DNA from: Davidsoniella eucalypti
Lineage: Eukaryota > Ascomycota > Sordariomycetes > Microascales > Ceratocystidaceae
NCBI GenBank assembly: GCA_004009845.1
Contig: RMBW01000066.1
Span: 123,855-187,854, forward strand
Reading direction: 5' to 3'
DNA: 64,000 nt
The notes under the pieces: model-generated
Told to the model about the DNA's origin: nothing
Databases searched by the model: none
The model's input: only the letters and a program-made list of their open reading frames with translations
Shown here: positions 31,392 to 43,368 of the stretch, in pieces
Layout of the letters: every line of letters starts with the position of its first letter
How positions within the stretch are numbered: the first letter of the stretch is position 1
Made by a program: the position numbers and the translations under genes

Positions 31392-33670
31392 TTACATATC
31401 CATGGAGTCACCAGCGTTAGCGAAGTTGAAGTCTCCGCTCTGCTGGCTGTTGGTACCAAAGCCGAAGGTGCCGTTAGCGCCAGTAGCCTGTGCGGCATCG
31501 GCCTCCTCAGCATTCTCATCTTCGTCGGAGAAGTACTTCTCGATGATGTTGTAGGCCTTCATGTAGATCTCCTCGTTGGCGTTGTTCTGGCAATCGTGGA
31601 TCTTCTCCATACCACCACACTCCTCAATGAATAGGGCAAAGCGGTTGATGGACTCTGAGCTACTGCCAGAAGATTGCTTGTCTAGGTCACCGACCTTGAG
31701 GATGTTCTCAAGGCCATCCAGGGCAACCTGAATGATTTTGTTGTCGGGGCAGGCCAGCAGATCGCAAAGAGGGCGGATGCAGCCCTGTGACACCAGGTAG
31801 CGAATTTGTTCCGGTTTCTGCAGACCGCCAGAAGTGGCATTGCTGATAGCCCAGCAAGCCTCCTTACGGGTCTTTAGGTCGCCATTCTGAAGCAGATGCA
31901 CAAGAGGAGGGATGATGTTAGCGTCGACAACGGATTGGATCTGGGTCGAGTTTCCGGCGGTGATGTTGGAGATGGTCCAGCAAGCCTCCTTGCGGATACC
32001 ATCCTTGGTAGAAGACAACAGAGACAATAGAGAAGGCAGAGCGCCGCAATTAATGATAATCTGAGTCTGGATATCATCACCAGTAACAATGTTACCAACG
32101 GAACGAAGAGCAGGAGTCTGGACCGAAGTAGAAGCGTGGGTCAGGAGCTCAACAAGACGACGAGGGATACCAGCCTCGAGGACAGCCTGAATTTTATCGT
32201 TGGAGCCGTCGGAAAGGTAAGAAATAGCCCAGCAGGCATCGATCAAGACTTCGTCATCCAGTGAGTAGACAAGCTTGGCCAGAACGGGGAGGGCGGGAGA
32301 AATCTAGAGTTTGGAAATGTTAGAAGATTGATGTCAATTGTGGCGAGTCTCCAGATGAGGTGGATATGAGAGAACCTACCGCCTGCCACTCTGGCTGAGG
32401 AGATTTGCCACGGCAGAAGTTGCTGAGGGTCCAAGTGGCGTTGCGCAGCATGCTGAGTTTCCGGCTGTCGCCAAGAAGAGCCAGGAGAGGCTTGAGGGCA
32501 CCGCAGCTTAGCACGTAGTCACGGCATTTCGGGCTATCACCGGCAATGTTACCCAGAGCCCAGACAGCTTGCTCACGGACATCGGGCTCAGGGCTAGCCA
32601 GAAGCTCGACGAAGATGGGGACAGCGCCGGCCTCAATGACAACCTGGGTCTGGGTTGCGGAGCCAGAGGCGATGTTGGTTAGGGCCCAAGCGGCCTCGAA
32701 CTGGACAAGGGAGTGAGGGGAGCGCAGGAATTCGACAAAGCGACCAACAACACCGGTCTTGATGACCTCCTCAATGGGGGGGTTGCGCTCCTTGGATAGC
32801 AGCTTACGGAACTTGGTGGTGGCTAGAATTTGCTGGTCGATCTGGTCGGAGAAGACACCAGCGACCATCTGGGGAAGATCCTCGGTCAACTATAAGGCAA
32901 AGCAATAAATGTTAGTGCGAGTGCATTGACAGCGAACGAATAAATGGCATGCTATATATTTAGTGGGCAAAAGGCAACAATGGCTGCTTGGAGGGGTAGT
33001 GTAGTGGCGACATGGCACCCCTGGACAGCCACTTTGAACGTCGTGCAGCATAGATCACCAGAGCGCTTCGACGATGAGTGTAGAGCCCGAATCATCGTAT
33101 AGTGCGGAAGATCGCATGTAGCTGTGCATATAGCGTTTGCATGAAAAATGAAGGACTTTAGAAGGCCCTCTCTGGGTTAGAGGCTGGATTAGGGAGACAA
33201 AACTTAGTGCTAGCTTGCACTTGCAGAGCATCACTAGAAGCGTAATGTGTGTGGGGTCGTCATGGAAACAAGCTTGTTTGAAGGCCCCTCATGGACCCCT
33301 CAAGGCACCACAACAATGGCGGGCTCATCCAAGCAGCAAAATATGAACCACTTGTCGATAAACAAAACACGTAAAAAGGGGGTTCTTGACGAAAACCGAA
33401 TCAGAGTAAGAGGAAATCACTATCGTGGAGAAGACTTGCCTGCGACTCGGTGGGAGTAGACTCATCGTCACTATCAGGGGCGGCACCGAGAGAGGCACCG
33501 TGGCCAGGGCCGGGACCAAGGCCTCGTCTCTTGGCGAGGTTTTCTTCACGCTTGTTCTTGCGAATCTCAACCTGTTGCTCCTCGCGGCGACGGCGCAGCT
33601 CATCGGGCTTGAAGGCGTTCTTGGCCTTGAACTGGTTGCGGCGATGTTCGGGAATGTAACGGTCGGCCAT
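31392..33670 (-). CDS. Importin subunit alpha (karyopherin alpha, Srp1-type)
   Basis: Exons (minus) 33670-33440, 32889-32380 and 32303-31392 give 550 residues. Residues 1-75 are the importin-beta-binding domain with its basic cluster (DELRRRREEQQVEIRKNKR). The armadillo repeats follow (about 85-510), with the Trp/Asn arrays that hold nuclear localization signals: AAWALTNIASG, AVWALGNIAGD, ATWTLSNFCRG, ACWAISYLSDG, ACWTISNITAG, ACWAISNATSG. The tail is acidic then Gly/Asn-rich. Known role: adaptor carrying NLS cargo to importin beta at the pore. Intron 1 is long for this window (550 nt) and has a GC donor (CAG|GCAAGT) with a TATAG acceptor; no GT donor there keeps the frame. Divergent from pot1. 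Confidence 0.96.
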
Positions 33671-34599
33671 TGTTGCGATAGTCAATGGACGTTGATTAGA
33701 GTAGGGGGAGAGATGGATAGAGTAAAAAAAGAAAAAGAAAAAGAAAAAAACTAAGCTAGTACAAAAGGCTGAAGGACAGTGCCTCAAGCTTGTGATTTGA
33801 CCCGCTGCGGAAGGACGACGAAAACGAAAGAAGGCGGCCTTGAAGATGAATCAGTGCAGTGGCTCAGTTCTTCAGATGCTTGTTGATATTCCGAAGACAC
33901 GAGAAGGATATGTTTGGATTTTGGGAGATGGAGTGTAGGAGGAAAGAAAAAAAACCAGGAGCTGAGCCGGAGGGTGAAGATGGAACAAAGTTTGGGGAAG
34001 GAAATTTTGAGGAGTCCTTAGTTAGAAGGGCAGAAGGGCGGAGAGAGAGAAACAGAGAACAGAGAGAGACAGGAAGATAGAGAGATAGCGACTAACCAAG
34101 CAGCTTGCAGTATCGCCCTTAGGAAATAGAACGGCTAGCAACTAAACAAGCTACCACCTCAACTCGATAGGCCAGCCCAGACAAGAAAGTGGGTAGCCAG
34201 CCCTTACGGCAGCTAAAAACCCCCCAAAACCACTGACTGCAGCTGTAATGGAAAGCTTTTTCTTGCTCTGCTCGACCCCACACTTGAGTGTGCATTCCAG
34301 CGCACAGTCATCCACTAGAATTGTCCACTAAAGTTATCCACTAAAGTTGTGCACTGTTATGCACTGCTCTCCTGTCACGTGGCACCGTGGTTGTCGTTTA
34401 TCTGCTGACTACACTACAACCCCAGATTCGCGCGTCTCGATTTGGTGTTAAACTCCTAATCAACGACCGCCTAGCTAAGCACGCACAGTCTTTTTTATGC
34501 TCCCAGAGCTTACTTCGTCCCGACTAAGTAGTCCGTCGTTGAGTCCATCTCTATAAAATCCACACATATCTCAGCCCGCTGGTATTGATCCAGTAAACA
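33671..34599. promoter_or_regulatory. Divergent promoter, importin alpha / pot1
   Basis: About 930 bp between the two starts. The importin side begins with a pyrimidine-rich leader on its strand (T/C tract at about 33722-33750). A 13-bp tandem repeat lies about 250 bp before pot1. No TATA box is clear for either gene. Confidence 0.5.
34311..34349. repeat. Three tandem 13-bp units upstream of pot1
   Basis: TCCACTAGAATTG, TCCACTAAAGTTA and TCCACTAAAGTTG in a row, followed by two related TGCACTGTTA/TGCACTGC segments. Regular spacing just over one helical turn suggests a possible array of factor sites, but no known factor is recognised. Confidence 0.75.
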
Positions 34600-37008
34600 A
34601 TGCAATCCAATGTAAACAGGTCGGGAAGATATGCCACGTACCATGGCCTGAACGATCTCGTCGATTGTCCCGAGCTACTTAACCAGGTCACACATACTGT
34701 GGCCATCATAATCAAAGTAATTGGCATATTTAAATCATCAAGAGGTAATATACCGCCAGTAATCAATATCTTTGTAGCAGACCCCTCTAACACAGCGAGC
34801 TTCTAGCCCAGGACCATAGAGTGCTATACATGATACGAGATCGTTCAGGCATAGCTATGGAGGCGGCCATCTTCCATCATATTGACGGATTCCCAGATTT
34901 TGACCCTACTGGCTATGGTGTCATCATGTATAGTGTCAAAGTAAGTAATCTGACAGCAGTACAAAGTAACATGGATAGCAGTTGACCTGTATATAGCCTC
35001 ACAAAAGAGGAGAAATAACGTTGGTGAACACTGGTAGTACCATGATCAAGTACTTTAGTCCAAGCCAATTTGACAAGCCCTTAGATCAACAAAATCCTAC
35101 GTTCATCTTGATGAAGAACAACAATCCGAACGCTTATAGTGCACTAGAAAAGGAACTCCGTGGGATATTAGAAACGTCTTATCCCTTGATCGAGACTTCT
35201 GACATCACTCCCATGACTATCGACAACAGCGTATCTATCAAGAACGTCATCACTACAGACGTCAACCGCAAATTCTGCTTGATCCAGGATCTAAAAGTAG
35301 GGTCGTGGCATAACATGTTGGTCCAACTTGTTGCTAAACCCCAAATAGGCCCCGGCCGAATTATTATCCAAGTTGTTGACTACACACAAAACGAAAATCT
35401 AGTCTCTCAGTCGCCACAGAGCTCTTTTGACGATCCACATGGCTACTTGGATCAGAAAAAGAAGTCAAAATCTTCACACTATCCTGATGACATGGTCATG
35501 AGTATCCTGCTATACGGGCATCATGCAGACGATTTCCTAGCTTCCGATCCCAAGTTACTGCAGTGGTTTCATCTCTTCAACGTCAAAGTCAAACACGCTC
35601 TGCCATTCCCGCTGGAGGGTAGCATAAATGAAACCACCAACTTTGAAAGCGAACTCAGTGTCCGCCCAGTATATCGCGATCAAGTAAACTCAGGGGACCC
35701 GTTGATAGCCAACGCCCAAACGCGCCAACTAGAGTTTATCAGAGCCCATTCCAAAAAACTAGTGCCCATTGCACCCAAACCACCAGCTTCTTCAAACCCA
35801 GCACCCATCGCACCTAAATCGCCAGCTATTAGCAAACCTACCACTTCTACTATCTTGAATACTGAAGTAACCTATATGGATGAACGGGCCCAGATGCCTA
35901 TCTCCTCTGCGGTTGGCAAAGAAGAGACTCGCGAGTCTTCAACAGCCAGTAATAATCAGGCTGGCCAGGCCGATACCACTACGGAGGCTCCCGTTTCAAA
36001 GCGTAAGAACGGAAAGGCTCGCCGCCAAGCAGAGAAATATCTAATCAAGTCCAAAGAGGCTGCTGACTCTGGTCTTCCAGAAAATATGAATCCAGACGGT
36101 ACGTGGCCATTTTCCATCCCGCCATACATATCTATTCAAGAAGCTAACCACGGAAATGCTACCAGTCGATTGTGAGCGCCATACAAATTACGTATCACCC
36201 ATAAGCGAGATCATCAAGTACCACAATCATGACATCAATGTAGATGGCGAAGATATCTCCTTCAGGCTTCCCTTCAACCTCGGAAAGTACATGGCTGTCG
36301 TTCGTGTGATAGATTTCTTGCCAAAAGATATCAAAGATTTCTCATTTTCGAGACTCACTATAGACGACGGCATACTCGTCGACAATATAGAAGGTTTTGC
36401 TGATATCAACCCCGATTCACCATTTGTACAATCAAAGTGGGAGTGGAAGTTTCAACTCAAACTTCAAGATGCCTCCACCACGAATAATCCAGGCTTCGTA
36501 TGGGTCAATGTCGACAACGAATCCGCCTGTTATCTCCTCGATCTGGAGGCAACTAAGTAAGTCAAGACAAACCCTTCTGGCGATTTCATACTCGAGATAT
36601 GCAGTCACTAACCGCGCCTTAATTCCACCTGGTTGTTGTTACAGCTTACATACGGATAGCACCTCCCTAGCCACCCTCAGACACCAAATGTTCAAACTTT
36701 GGGGAAATCTAGAAGAAGTCAAGCGTAAAGCTCAAGCCCAAGAAGAAACGACATGGCAAGCAAACAAAGCATTTTCAGGTGCACCAGCAAATTCATCCGA
36801 TGACGAAACAGGGAAAACCCAACTTATCAAAAAGAACACCAAGAATGCAAAGAAAGCAATACAATGCCAGCCCTTTGCTTGTTGCATTCTACAATACGGC
36901 GCCATAGTTCGCTCGGCCAATAAAGCGGATGAAAACGCTGGGGAAGGGAAGAAGTATTTAAGACAATATAAACTGACAGGAACAAAAGTGACGCGAGCGA
37001 CGACTTAA
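34600..37008 (+). CDS. pot1: Protection of telomeres protein Pot1
   Basis: Five exons: 34600-34744, 34807-34940, 34997-36098, 36166-36556 and 36645-37008, giving 711 residues. Each junction has a standard donor and AG and restores conserved sequence. First OB fold (Telo_bind, about 25-130): HTVAIIIKVIGIFKSSRA, then MIRDRSGIAMEAAIF, GDPTGYG-like spacing and RGEITLVNTGSTMIKYFSPS. Second OB fold (Pot1PC-like, about 180-350): FCLIQDLKVGSWHNMLVQLV and IIIQVVDYTQN. A Pro/Ser/Ala linker with a repeated APK(P/S)PA motif follows. The C-terminal OB-type region has KYMAVVRVIDFLPKDIKDF, WEWKFQLKLQDA, LRHQMFKLWGNLEE and FACCILQYGAIV. Known Pot1 binds the single-stranded G-rich telomere overhang and protects ends with Tpz1/TPP1. 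Somewhat longer than fission yeast Pot1 (about 555). Convergent with the cohesin gene. Confidence 0.9.
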
Positions 37009-37781
37009 TAATAATCAAGGCGTGGGGGGGGGGGGTTCAAGGCCTTGATAAGATAACAGACCATACATACACAAGTAGATAATTTTCATCTATTCCAGGA
37101 CTTACTTTAGAAAATCCCAAAAAAATATTCTTAGACAAGACAAAAGGCATTCATCTGTAGAACCCTCTAATACAAAGATTAGCCATTTCTCTCCTATTAT
37201 TTAGACATACAATCCTTTTGTCATTATCTTGAGCAAGTTATATATGTAATTAGCTATCTACAGAAAATATTTATCAACTATCACTGCGTTGACTTAAGGC
37301 CTCTATCTAGCTTTACACTTTTTTATTCCATGATCTATTGCTTTTGCTTTGAACTACAAGGTGGTAGAAGCCTCGAGTAAGGTAAAGAAGGGCATTGAAT
37401 AGGTATATTTACCTTGTAGACTCAACTAACTTGGTAAGTTTCCTATAACCAGTTTTGCTATATTCACGATATATTATAAATATCCTCTTGTGTGAGGGAA
37501 TTAGATCACGATGCACGATAGAGTTTTTTTTGTGTCTTTTTTAATTTTTTTTCAAAGGGGCAAAACCCAGATATACCATTGGTTATTTAACAAATCCATA
37601 ATCATAATATAATGGCCAGCCCATCCCAAAAAAAAACATAAAGGAAATAAATAATAAAAAAAGATATCGAAGAAAGAAACAAGTATAAATCAATAAGATA
37701 CAGTAAGAGCGAAAATTAAAGAAACAACATCATGAAAGACGCCTGATTTATGTCGTGTACACCAAACCCGAGTTTATATAT
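37009..37781. other. Convergent spacer with G12 run
   Basis: The 3' regions of pot1 and the cohesin gene. Contains twelve consecutive G at 37024-37035 just after the pot1 stop, then AT-rich sequence. No gene. Confidence 0.55.
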
Positions 37782-40700
37782 TTAGTCACCGAGGATGTCA
37801 TCGTCGTCAACGGCTACGTTACGGGCTGGTACCTCGTCATGCCCCACGTCATCATCAATATCATCCTCCAAGAGTTCCCGTCGCCGTAAATCTTCCGGTG
37901 AATCTTCATCATGGTCGCCAACGTCCGAGAGTTCCGAGTCTGATTCATCGCCGATTTGTGTTGCGCTCTTGTGGCCGGAAGGCTTGTTGTTGTTTAGGCC
38001 GTTGGATGTGCCATTGTTCCCCTTGTTGACGCCGCTGGCTTTCTTGGGAGCTTTACGGCGGCCGTTGATCGCCTCTGCCATCTTGGCCTCGTTTAAATAT
38101 GAGACGACCTCCTTATAGTTGGGGCCGAGGTTATGTTGGTTACGCTGTAAGCGGCGACGAAGCTTGCCGGCCGAGTCACCCATGTAGTCCAGCAACTTGG
38201 AGCTGATAGCCAGCACGTACTTGCCAGCCAGCTCGCACAGATTCTTCTCGGCTTGAAGCTCAAGAGCGATCTTTTCAAGCTTTGACAAGCCCTGGTCTTG
38301 GTCGTCCGAGTTGTCATCTTCATCCTCATCATCATCCAGGGGGTCCTCGTCCTCCGAGGGATCGTTGAGCACCTTCTTGGCGCGCTTAGCGTACACCTTT
38401 TCTGCTCCGTCGAGCACGAAGATGAATTCTCTGACCAGGCCCGGCTCGACGGGACGAACCAAGGTGGATAATCCGTCGATATTTGGAACGGAACCTGACG
38501 CGTTGGCTTGATCGATAAAAGGTCTCAATGAGCCTAAGAGCACGTGAAGATCGCATACAGTGCCAGCTGCAAGCATTTGGAGATCATCGTTGAAAGCTCT
38601 GGTCGAGAAGGTTTCCACCAAATGTGTCCAAAATTTGTCGCGCACGGCTGACACATAATCCACTATTCTCTCTGAAACTCCCGCGCCCGACTGGATCATC
38701 TGTTGCATAGCCTTGACCTTCCACATGAAGTAGAACAACGAAGCTTCGATGGCCAGGCTGACAGCTTCATCTTCAGCATCGTCAACGTTCGCATCAGCCT
38801 GGTCGTATTGTCCACGGTGGACCAGGGACGCGAGGATATTGATGGCAGGGTCGGTTGAACTGATGTCACGACCTTCGGTTTCTAGAACAGTACAGCAATC
38901 TGAGATCTTGGCAAGAAGGCTGATCTTCAATAGCACGGTACCAAGATCTGAGAGTTGCGAAACCTCGAGGTTTCCTCTCGTTGAAACCTCATAGTTCTTG
39001 TCAAAGCTACGAAGCGTATCGATGGCTTCCTCCCAGAGAGTTGCTAATCTACTATCAACCATTTCTTCCAAATCGTCGTAAGAGCGGGCATGTAGCAAGG
39101 AAGCAGCGGCCTCGACCAAGACGTTCTTGTTGTTGTGGCGGTTGAACTGGGTGCATATCTCGTCTAGAAGCTTCTCGTAGGCGCTAGATTCTTGGCGTAG
39201 ATGAGAGAATATTTGTAGGTCAAGGAAGTGTTCCAGCTTGAGAACAGAGGTTGCTGTTGCGGCATCACCACCAAACTTATTGAGCAGCCTACGGATAACA
39301 TTGGCAAGCTGAAGGGCGGTGTTGTCGTGTAGCTCGTTGAGATCCGCTCTACTCAGTTTCTTCCCTTGGGTGAGTAGCAGAGGGTTTTGACTGAGGCTGG
39401 ATTTGGCAGAAGCACTGAGAACTTCAAGAAGCATGATTTCCTCCTCGGGAGTCGGTGCCACGAGGCCTTTGACGACCTGTTCAGCTGATGAGTGCGCTTT
39501 TGAGCGCTTGGATTTTGAGCTTGTGGAATGATCGAAGAGAAGATACCCAGCAATCATTTCCCAGTTACGGGCCTCTGGGATCTTTTCGTAGACTACCTGA
39601 GAAGCAAGTGCTATACGAGTATCAGGCTCCTCAATTTTAGTCATCATATCGGTGACGGGCTTTCTCACAAAGGGATTATCAGCTTCCCGAATAGAGGCAT
39701 CATAGTTTGTCAGAAGCTCAGCCATGCTCTTGATGGTAAGCCAGCCTTCCTGTGGTGAATCGTAGTCATCCTCTTCAACAGAGCCGAATGCCTCTTCGAC
39801 AGCATCGATACCGCCCGCTCTCTCAATCATGCCCTCATTTAATTCAGTGACGCATGCCAAGAAGAAAGAGATGACAGCCTTGCGAATTCTAGGTTCCGAG
39901 TCGAAAATCATCTTGCCGATCTCATCAACATCATCGGGCTGCAGCATACCACCAGCACGCAGAACCTCGATGGCATAGATAGCAGATGCTCTAACCGAAA
40001 CTTCCGAGTCACGAGTGGCCATTTCCACCAAACGGCTGCGGAAACGCTCGATGAAGTGGCCAACCTTCTGAGCATCCCGCTTGAAGATACGCGATAGCTG
40101 GCGAAGAACCTCTTGTCTGGTAGTGCTTGTGACATCTGATAACATCCAACCAAGGTATCTCAGGTACTCGGGGTGGAGGAAGGTGGAAGGCAACTCCCAA
40201 ATCCACGTACCAAGGGCCTCAACACACTCAGTTCTGATTTTGGGATCGACATCTCGGTATCTGTGGACGAAGACTGTTTCGAAGAAGGCGGCGATTTTTT
40301 CCTGGCAGATACTACGATGGTTTGTGGCATCGTCGAGTGATCTTTGAAGTTCTGCAATTCTGGCGCGGTTACGCCCTTTTTGCGCCGACTCGAATTGCAT
40401 TTCGAGAGCTGCGGTGCGTTTTTCGAGGGCATCGACAACCTCGACAAGCCCGGTTTGGATCATCAAGGCAACCGTGGTGGCAGTATGTCTGAAGGGACGG
40501 AGAGTAGAAGACGACAAGGTGGCAATCCAAGTGTAGAGAGTGTTGATAAGCGAGTTGTCTTCGTAGAGAATATCAGTCTCGTGGAGAAGGTTAATCACGG
40601 AGTTGAAGAAGCCGGAGAGGAGGTCACGGAATGGTTTGCCACCGCCCTTTCCTCGGGCTATGAGAGGGTAGTCGATGATAGATTTCTACACGTAGTATTG

Positions 40701-41444
40701 CGTCAGTTAAGTACTGAGGGGGTCTGAATAAGCTCATCCCGACTTACATCTTGGTGGGTTGACTGGATGTCTGTCAGTCTGTTTTGGCAGTTCTCCTCGT
40801 CACGGATGTCGTCTTCGTCAATTGGGATGTTGCAACCCGCGCACTGCAGTACAAAATTCACCAGTTTTGTTGTAGCGGCATCGCCGTTGTCGCGATATTG
40901 GCTGAGCCATTGCTCGGCGATATCAGAGACCTCGCTGGAGCCTTCAAATATCTCGTCTAGAGCTACGCGTTAGTATTTTTGGGAGCTTCGTGAGCTGGGG
41001 AACCATGGTGTTGAGCTTACAGAAAAGCGAGCCTTCTGGGGCAGTGAAGCCTTCGTCTGCAACAGCAGTTACAGTGCGCACCGTCTTCTTGGGCCTCGTA
41101 GGCAGCGCAGAAAGGCCAGGCTGACCGTTGCCGGTCTTGACTCTCTTCATAGCGGGTTTTCTCGAGCGAGCGGGCTTTTTGCCTCTTTTGGCGGCAACAG
41201 AAGCCTCCGGGTCATTGTCGCTATCGTCGTAGTCGTTGTCGACATGGAGGTCGCTGAGATCGCTGAGCTCGTCGTCATCGTCGTCGTCGACGTTCAGGCC
41301 GCCGGCATCTGCGCCATCGCGCTTGCGCTTGGTAGCCTGCGAATAGTCAATCTGGTAGTTTCCAGTGGCTCGCATGGCGCGTTCGGAACGGCGCGTGAAG
41401 CCATCGCCATCGAGCCCGGGGGACTCTATCGCGTTGCTGTTCAT
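37782..41444 (-). CDS. Cohesin subunit SA/STAG (Scc3/Psc3-type)
   Basis: Exons (minus) 41444-41021, 40962-40748 and 40685-37782 give 1180 residues. The N terminus is low-complexity with an acidic run (DDDDDDELSDLSDLHVDND) and basic patches. The STAG domain begins at about 200 (DYPLIARGKGGGKPFRDLL, then LLHETDILYEDNSLINTLY) and the stromalin conservative domain follows (RYRDVDPKIR at about 355, then TWIWELPS and YLRYLGWMLSD). The rest is helical repeat. The tail is acidic and basic by turns (NDPSEDEDPLDDDEDEDDN; ESDSELSDVGDHDEDSPED). Known role: HEAT-repeat subunit that joins Scc1/Rad21 to load and hold cohesin on chromosomes. The ATG at 41444 was preferred over 41576, which adds a Leu/Cys/His-rich leader. 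Cannot distinguish mitotic from meiotic paralogue. Confidence 0.94.
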
Positions 41445-42402
41445 TTGGGCTTGTCGCAACAGTACGTGTGTTGTGGTGTTGTGGCCGCAACAGAGGCAGT
41501 GATCAGGGCAGGCAGGTGCACCAGCGGAACGACGGAGATGATGCAAAGAAGAAAAAAATAGCGGCAGTGACAGCAAAACAATTGGGTATCAAGGACTGGG
41601 TGGCTCTAATGGCATCGTCTGTCGTCTGTCGTCTGGAGCTGGAAGGCTAAGGCTGCTCGTGGGTTTGTTGCTTAGTTAGCCAGTATTGATGAGCTGAGAA
41701 AGAACCGAATCTGACCGGTCGCGTCGCAGGCGGCAAAGTGGATCTTCAATTTTCGCGACTGCTCTAAGGCCTGCACAACGCAACAGAACAGCCATATAGT
41801 GCATGTGGCCGTGCGCACTGTGGGGGCCTTGGTCTTCAGCGTGCCACAACTGACCTGCCGTCCGGCATCATCTCAGCTTTCTGAATCAGGCGCTGGATAT
41901 CGCACCACTGCGGACTGGCCTACAAACACTCGACAGCAAGCATCTTACTGTACTGAATGACTCTTCAATCACTTCCAGTCCACCAAGTTCTCCTCAACCT
42001 CGCCTGAAAAAGCTCCGTAGCCACAGATACAGTATGGGGCACTGTACGCATGATATAGCGCCCTGTCGAACTCAGTAAGTTGGGTACTCGCGTTTACAGA
42101 AAATGAACGGAAATATTGGAGGAAAAATATGCCAAACGCATAATTAAGCTGTAGGACGGCTTATAGCAGTATCTGTATCCATACTTATCTTGGGCACTGC
42201 GCTAGTTATTGGCTTACATAAGGTACCACATGTACTGTAGAAAAGGCAATTAGTCATTCTTATCAGACACTTGCGATCTCACTTATACGCCCTATCAGAC
42301 CCTCTAAACTTTGTACATGATCAAAAGTTCACCCTTTTCAACGTAAAATTCTGCTCTTCTTATTTTTCAAGCCATCTACCAAGCACACCCCCTCTATATA
42401 TC
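41445..42402. promoter_or_regulatory. Divergent promoter, cohesin / ureD
   Basis: About 960 bp between the two starts. No TATA box at a convincing distance. The last 130 bases before the ureD ATG are open in its frame but the residues are unlike UreD, so this is read as leader. Confidence 0.45.
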
Positions 42403-43368
42403 ATGGTGTCGCCTTTTCCGGCATCCATCACCACCCCCGGAGAGGGCCGTATCGTCGTTCGACAGGTACCCGAGGGTATGACTACTATAGAAGCCATGAG
42501 CTTTAGATATCCTCTAAAAATGATATCCCCCATACCGACTCCAGAGCACCAAAGTGCCGTAGTCTTCATCCTCTCCTACGGCGGAGGGCTAGTGGGCGGA
42601 GACAAAGTCAACGTTAACATGCTAGTCCGCCAAGATTCGCGCCTCTGTCTACTGACCCAAGGGTACACAAAAGTCTACGGGTCGGATACTCCAGACAAAG
42701 TCACACGTCAAACATTCGATATCGTTATTGAAAAGGGCGGTAGTCTCTGCCTTCTCCCAGACCCTGTACAGCCGTATGCAACCAGCATATATGAGCAACG
42801 CCAAATCTTCAAGCTCGATGCATCTTCAGACCTATGTCTCCTAGATTGGGTGAGTCAAGGTCGTGTAGCCCTAGATGAGATCTGGAGTTTCAGGAAATGG
42901 ACAGGCACCAACGAGATCTGGCTCACTGGAGAAAAAGACCGGTTACTGGTCAGAGATACCGTATTGTTGGATTCCGAAAGTAATGTCATATCGGGCGTCC
43001 CACTGGCTGATACCATGCACGGCTTTGGTGTTTTTGGTACTCTTATATTACGGGGTTCCCAAATGCAAAAACTAGGCCAGTTCTTCATGAGTGAATTCGA
43101 AGCGACGCCCCGGATAGGCGCTCGTACATGGGGTGACGAGCTTCCTTCCCAGGATTCATCCGAAGAACTGGCTTGGCGATTTCAACGGCTCAGTCTCGAG
43201 AAGGAAACTAATGTCACCTGGTCAGCAGCCAAATTGCGAGGATGTGTTGTGGTGAAATTCGGTGCTGCCAATGTTAATGGCGCTAGGATGTGGCTTCGTT
43301 CTATGATAGCGCGAGAGGGCACAATAGTCAAAGTATTTGGTGATAATGCCATATATTGTCTTCAATAA
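42403..43368 (+). CDS. ureD: Urease accessory protein UreD
   Basis: Single exon, 321 residues. The start at 42403 (ATGGTGTCGCC) was chosen because the sequence upstream in frame is not UreD-like. Family features: the early Gly-rich segment SYGGGLVGGDKVNV, the aromatic/Gly-rich TQGYTKVYG, LCLLPDPVQPYATS, LDWVSQGRVALDEIWSF and an internal MHGFGVFGTLIL. Known UreD acts with UreF and UreG as the cytosolic chaperone that delivers nickel and activates apo-urease, allowing urea as a nitrogen source. No other urease gene is in the window, as is normal in fungi where these genes are scattered. The stop codon lies inside an AATAAA hexamer (43364-43369). Confidence 0.93.
   Translation: MVSPFPASITTPGEGRIVVRQVPEGMTTIEAMSFRYPLKMISPIPTPEHQSAVVFILSYGGGLVGGDKVNVNMLVRQDSRLCLLTQGYTKVYGSDTPDKVTRQTFDIVIEKGGSLCLLPDPVQPYATSIYEQRQIFKLDASSDLCLLDWVSQGRVALDEIWSFRKWTGTNEIWLTGEKDRLLVRDTVLLDSESNVISGVPLADTMHGFGVFGTLILRGSQMQKLGQFFMSEFEATPRIGARTWGDELPSQDSSEELAWRFQRLSLEKETNVTWSAAKLRGCVVVKFGAANVNGARMWLRSMIAREGTIVKVFGDNAIYCLQ

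Noticed and set aside
34745..34806. Read-through of pot1 exon 1 as a 68-residue protein
   Set aside because: Splicing here restores the OB-fold strand; read-through ends at TAG just before the acceptor.
41445..41576. Upstream start for the cohesin subunit
   Set aside because: Adds a Leu/Cys/His-rich leader unlike STAG proteins; the ATG at 41444 leads directly into the acidic N terminus.
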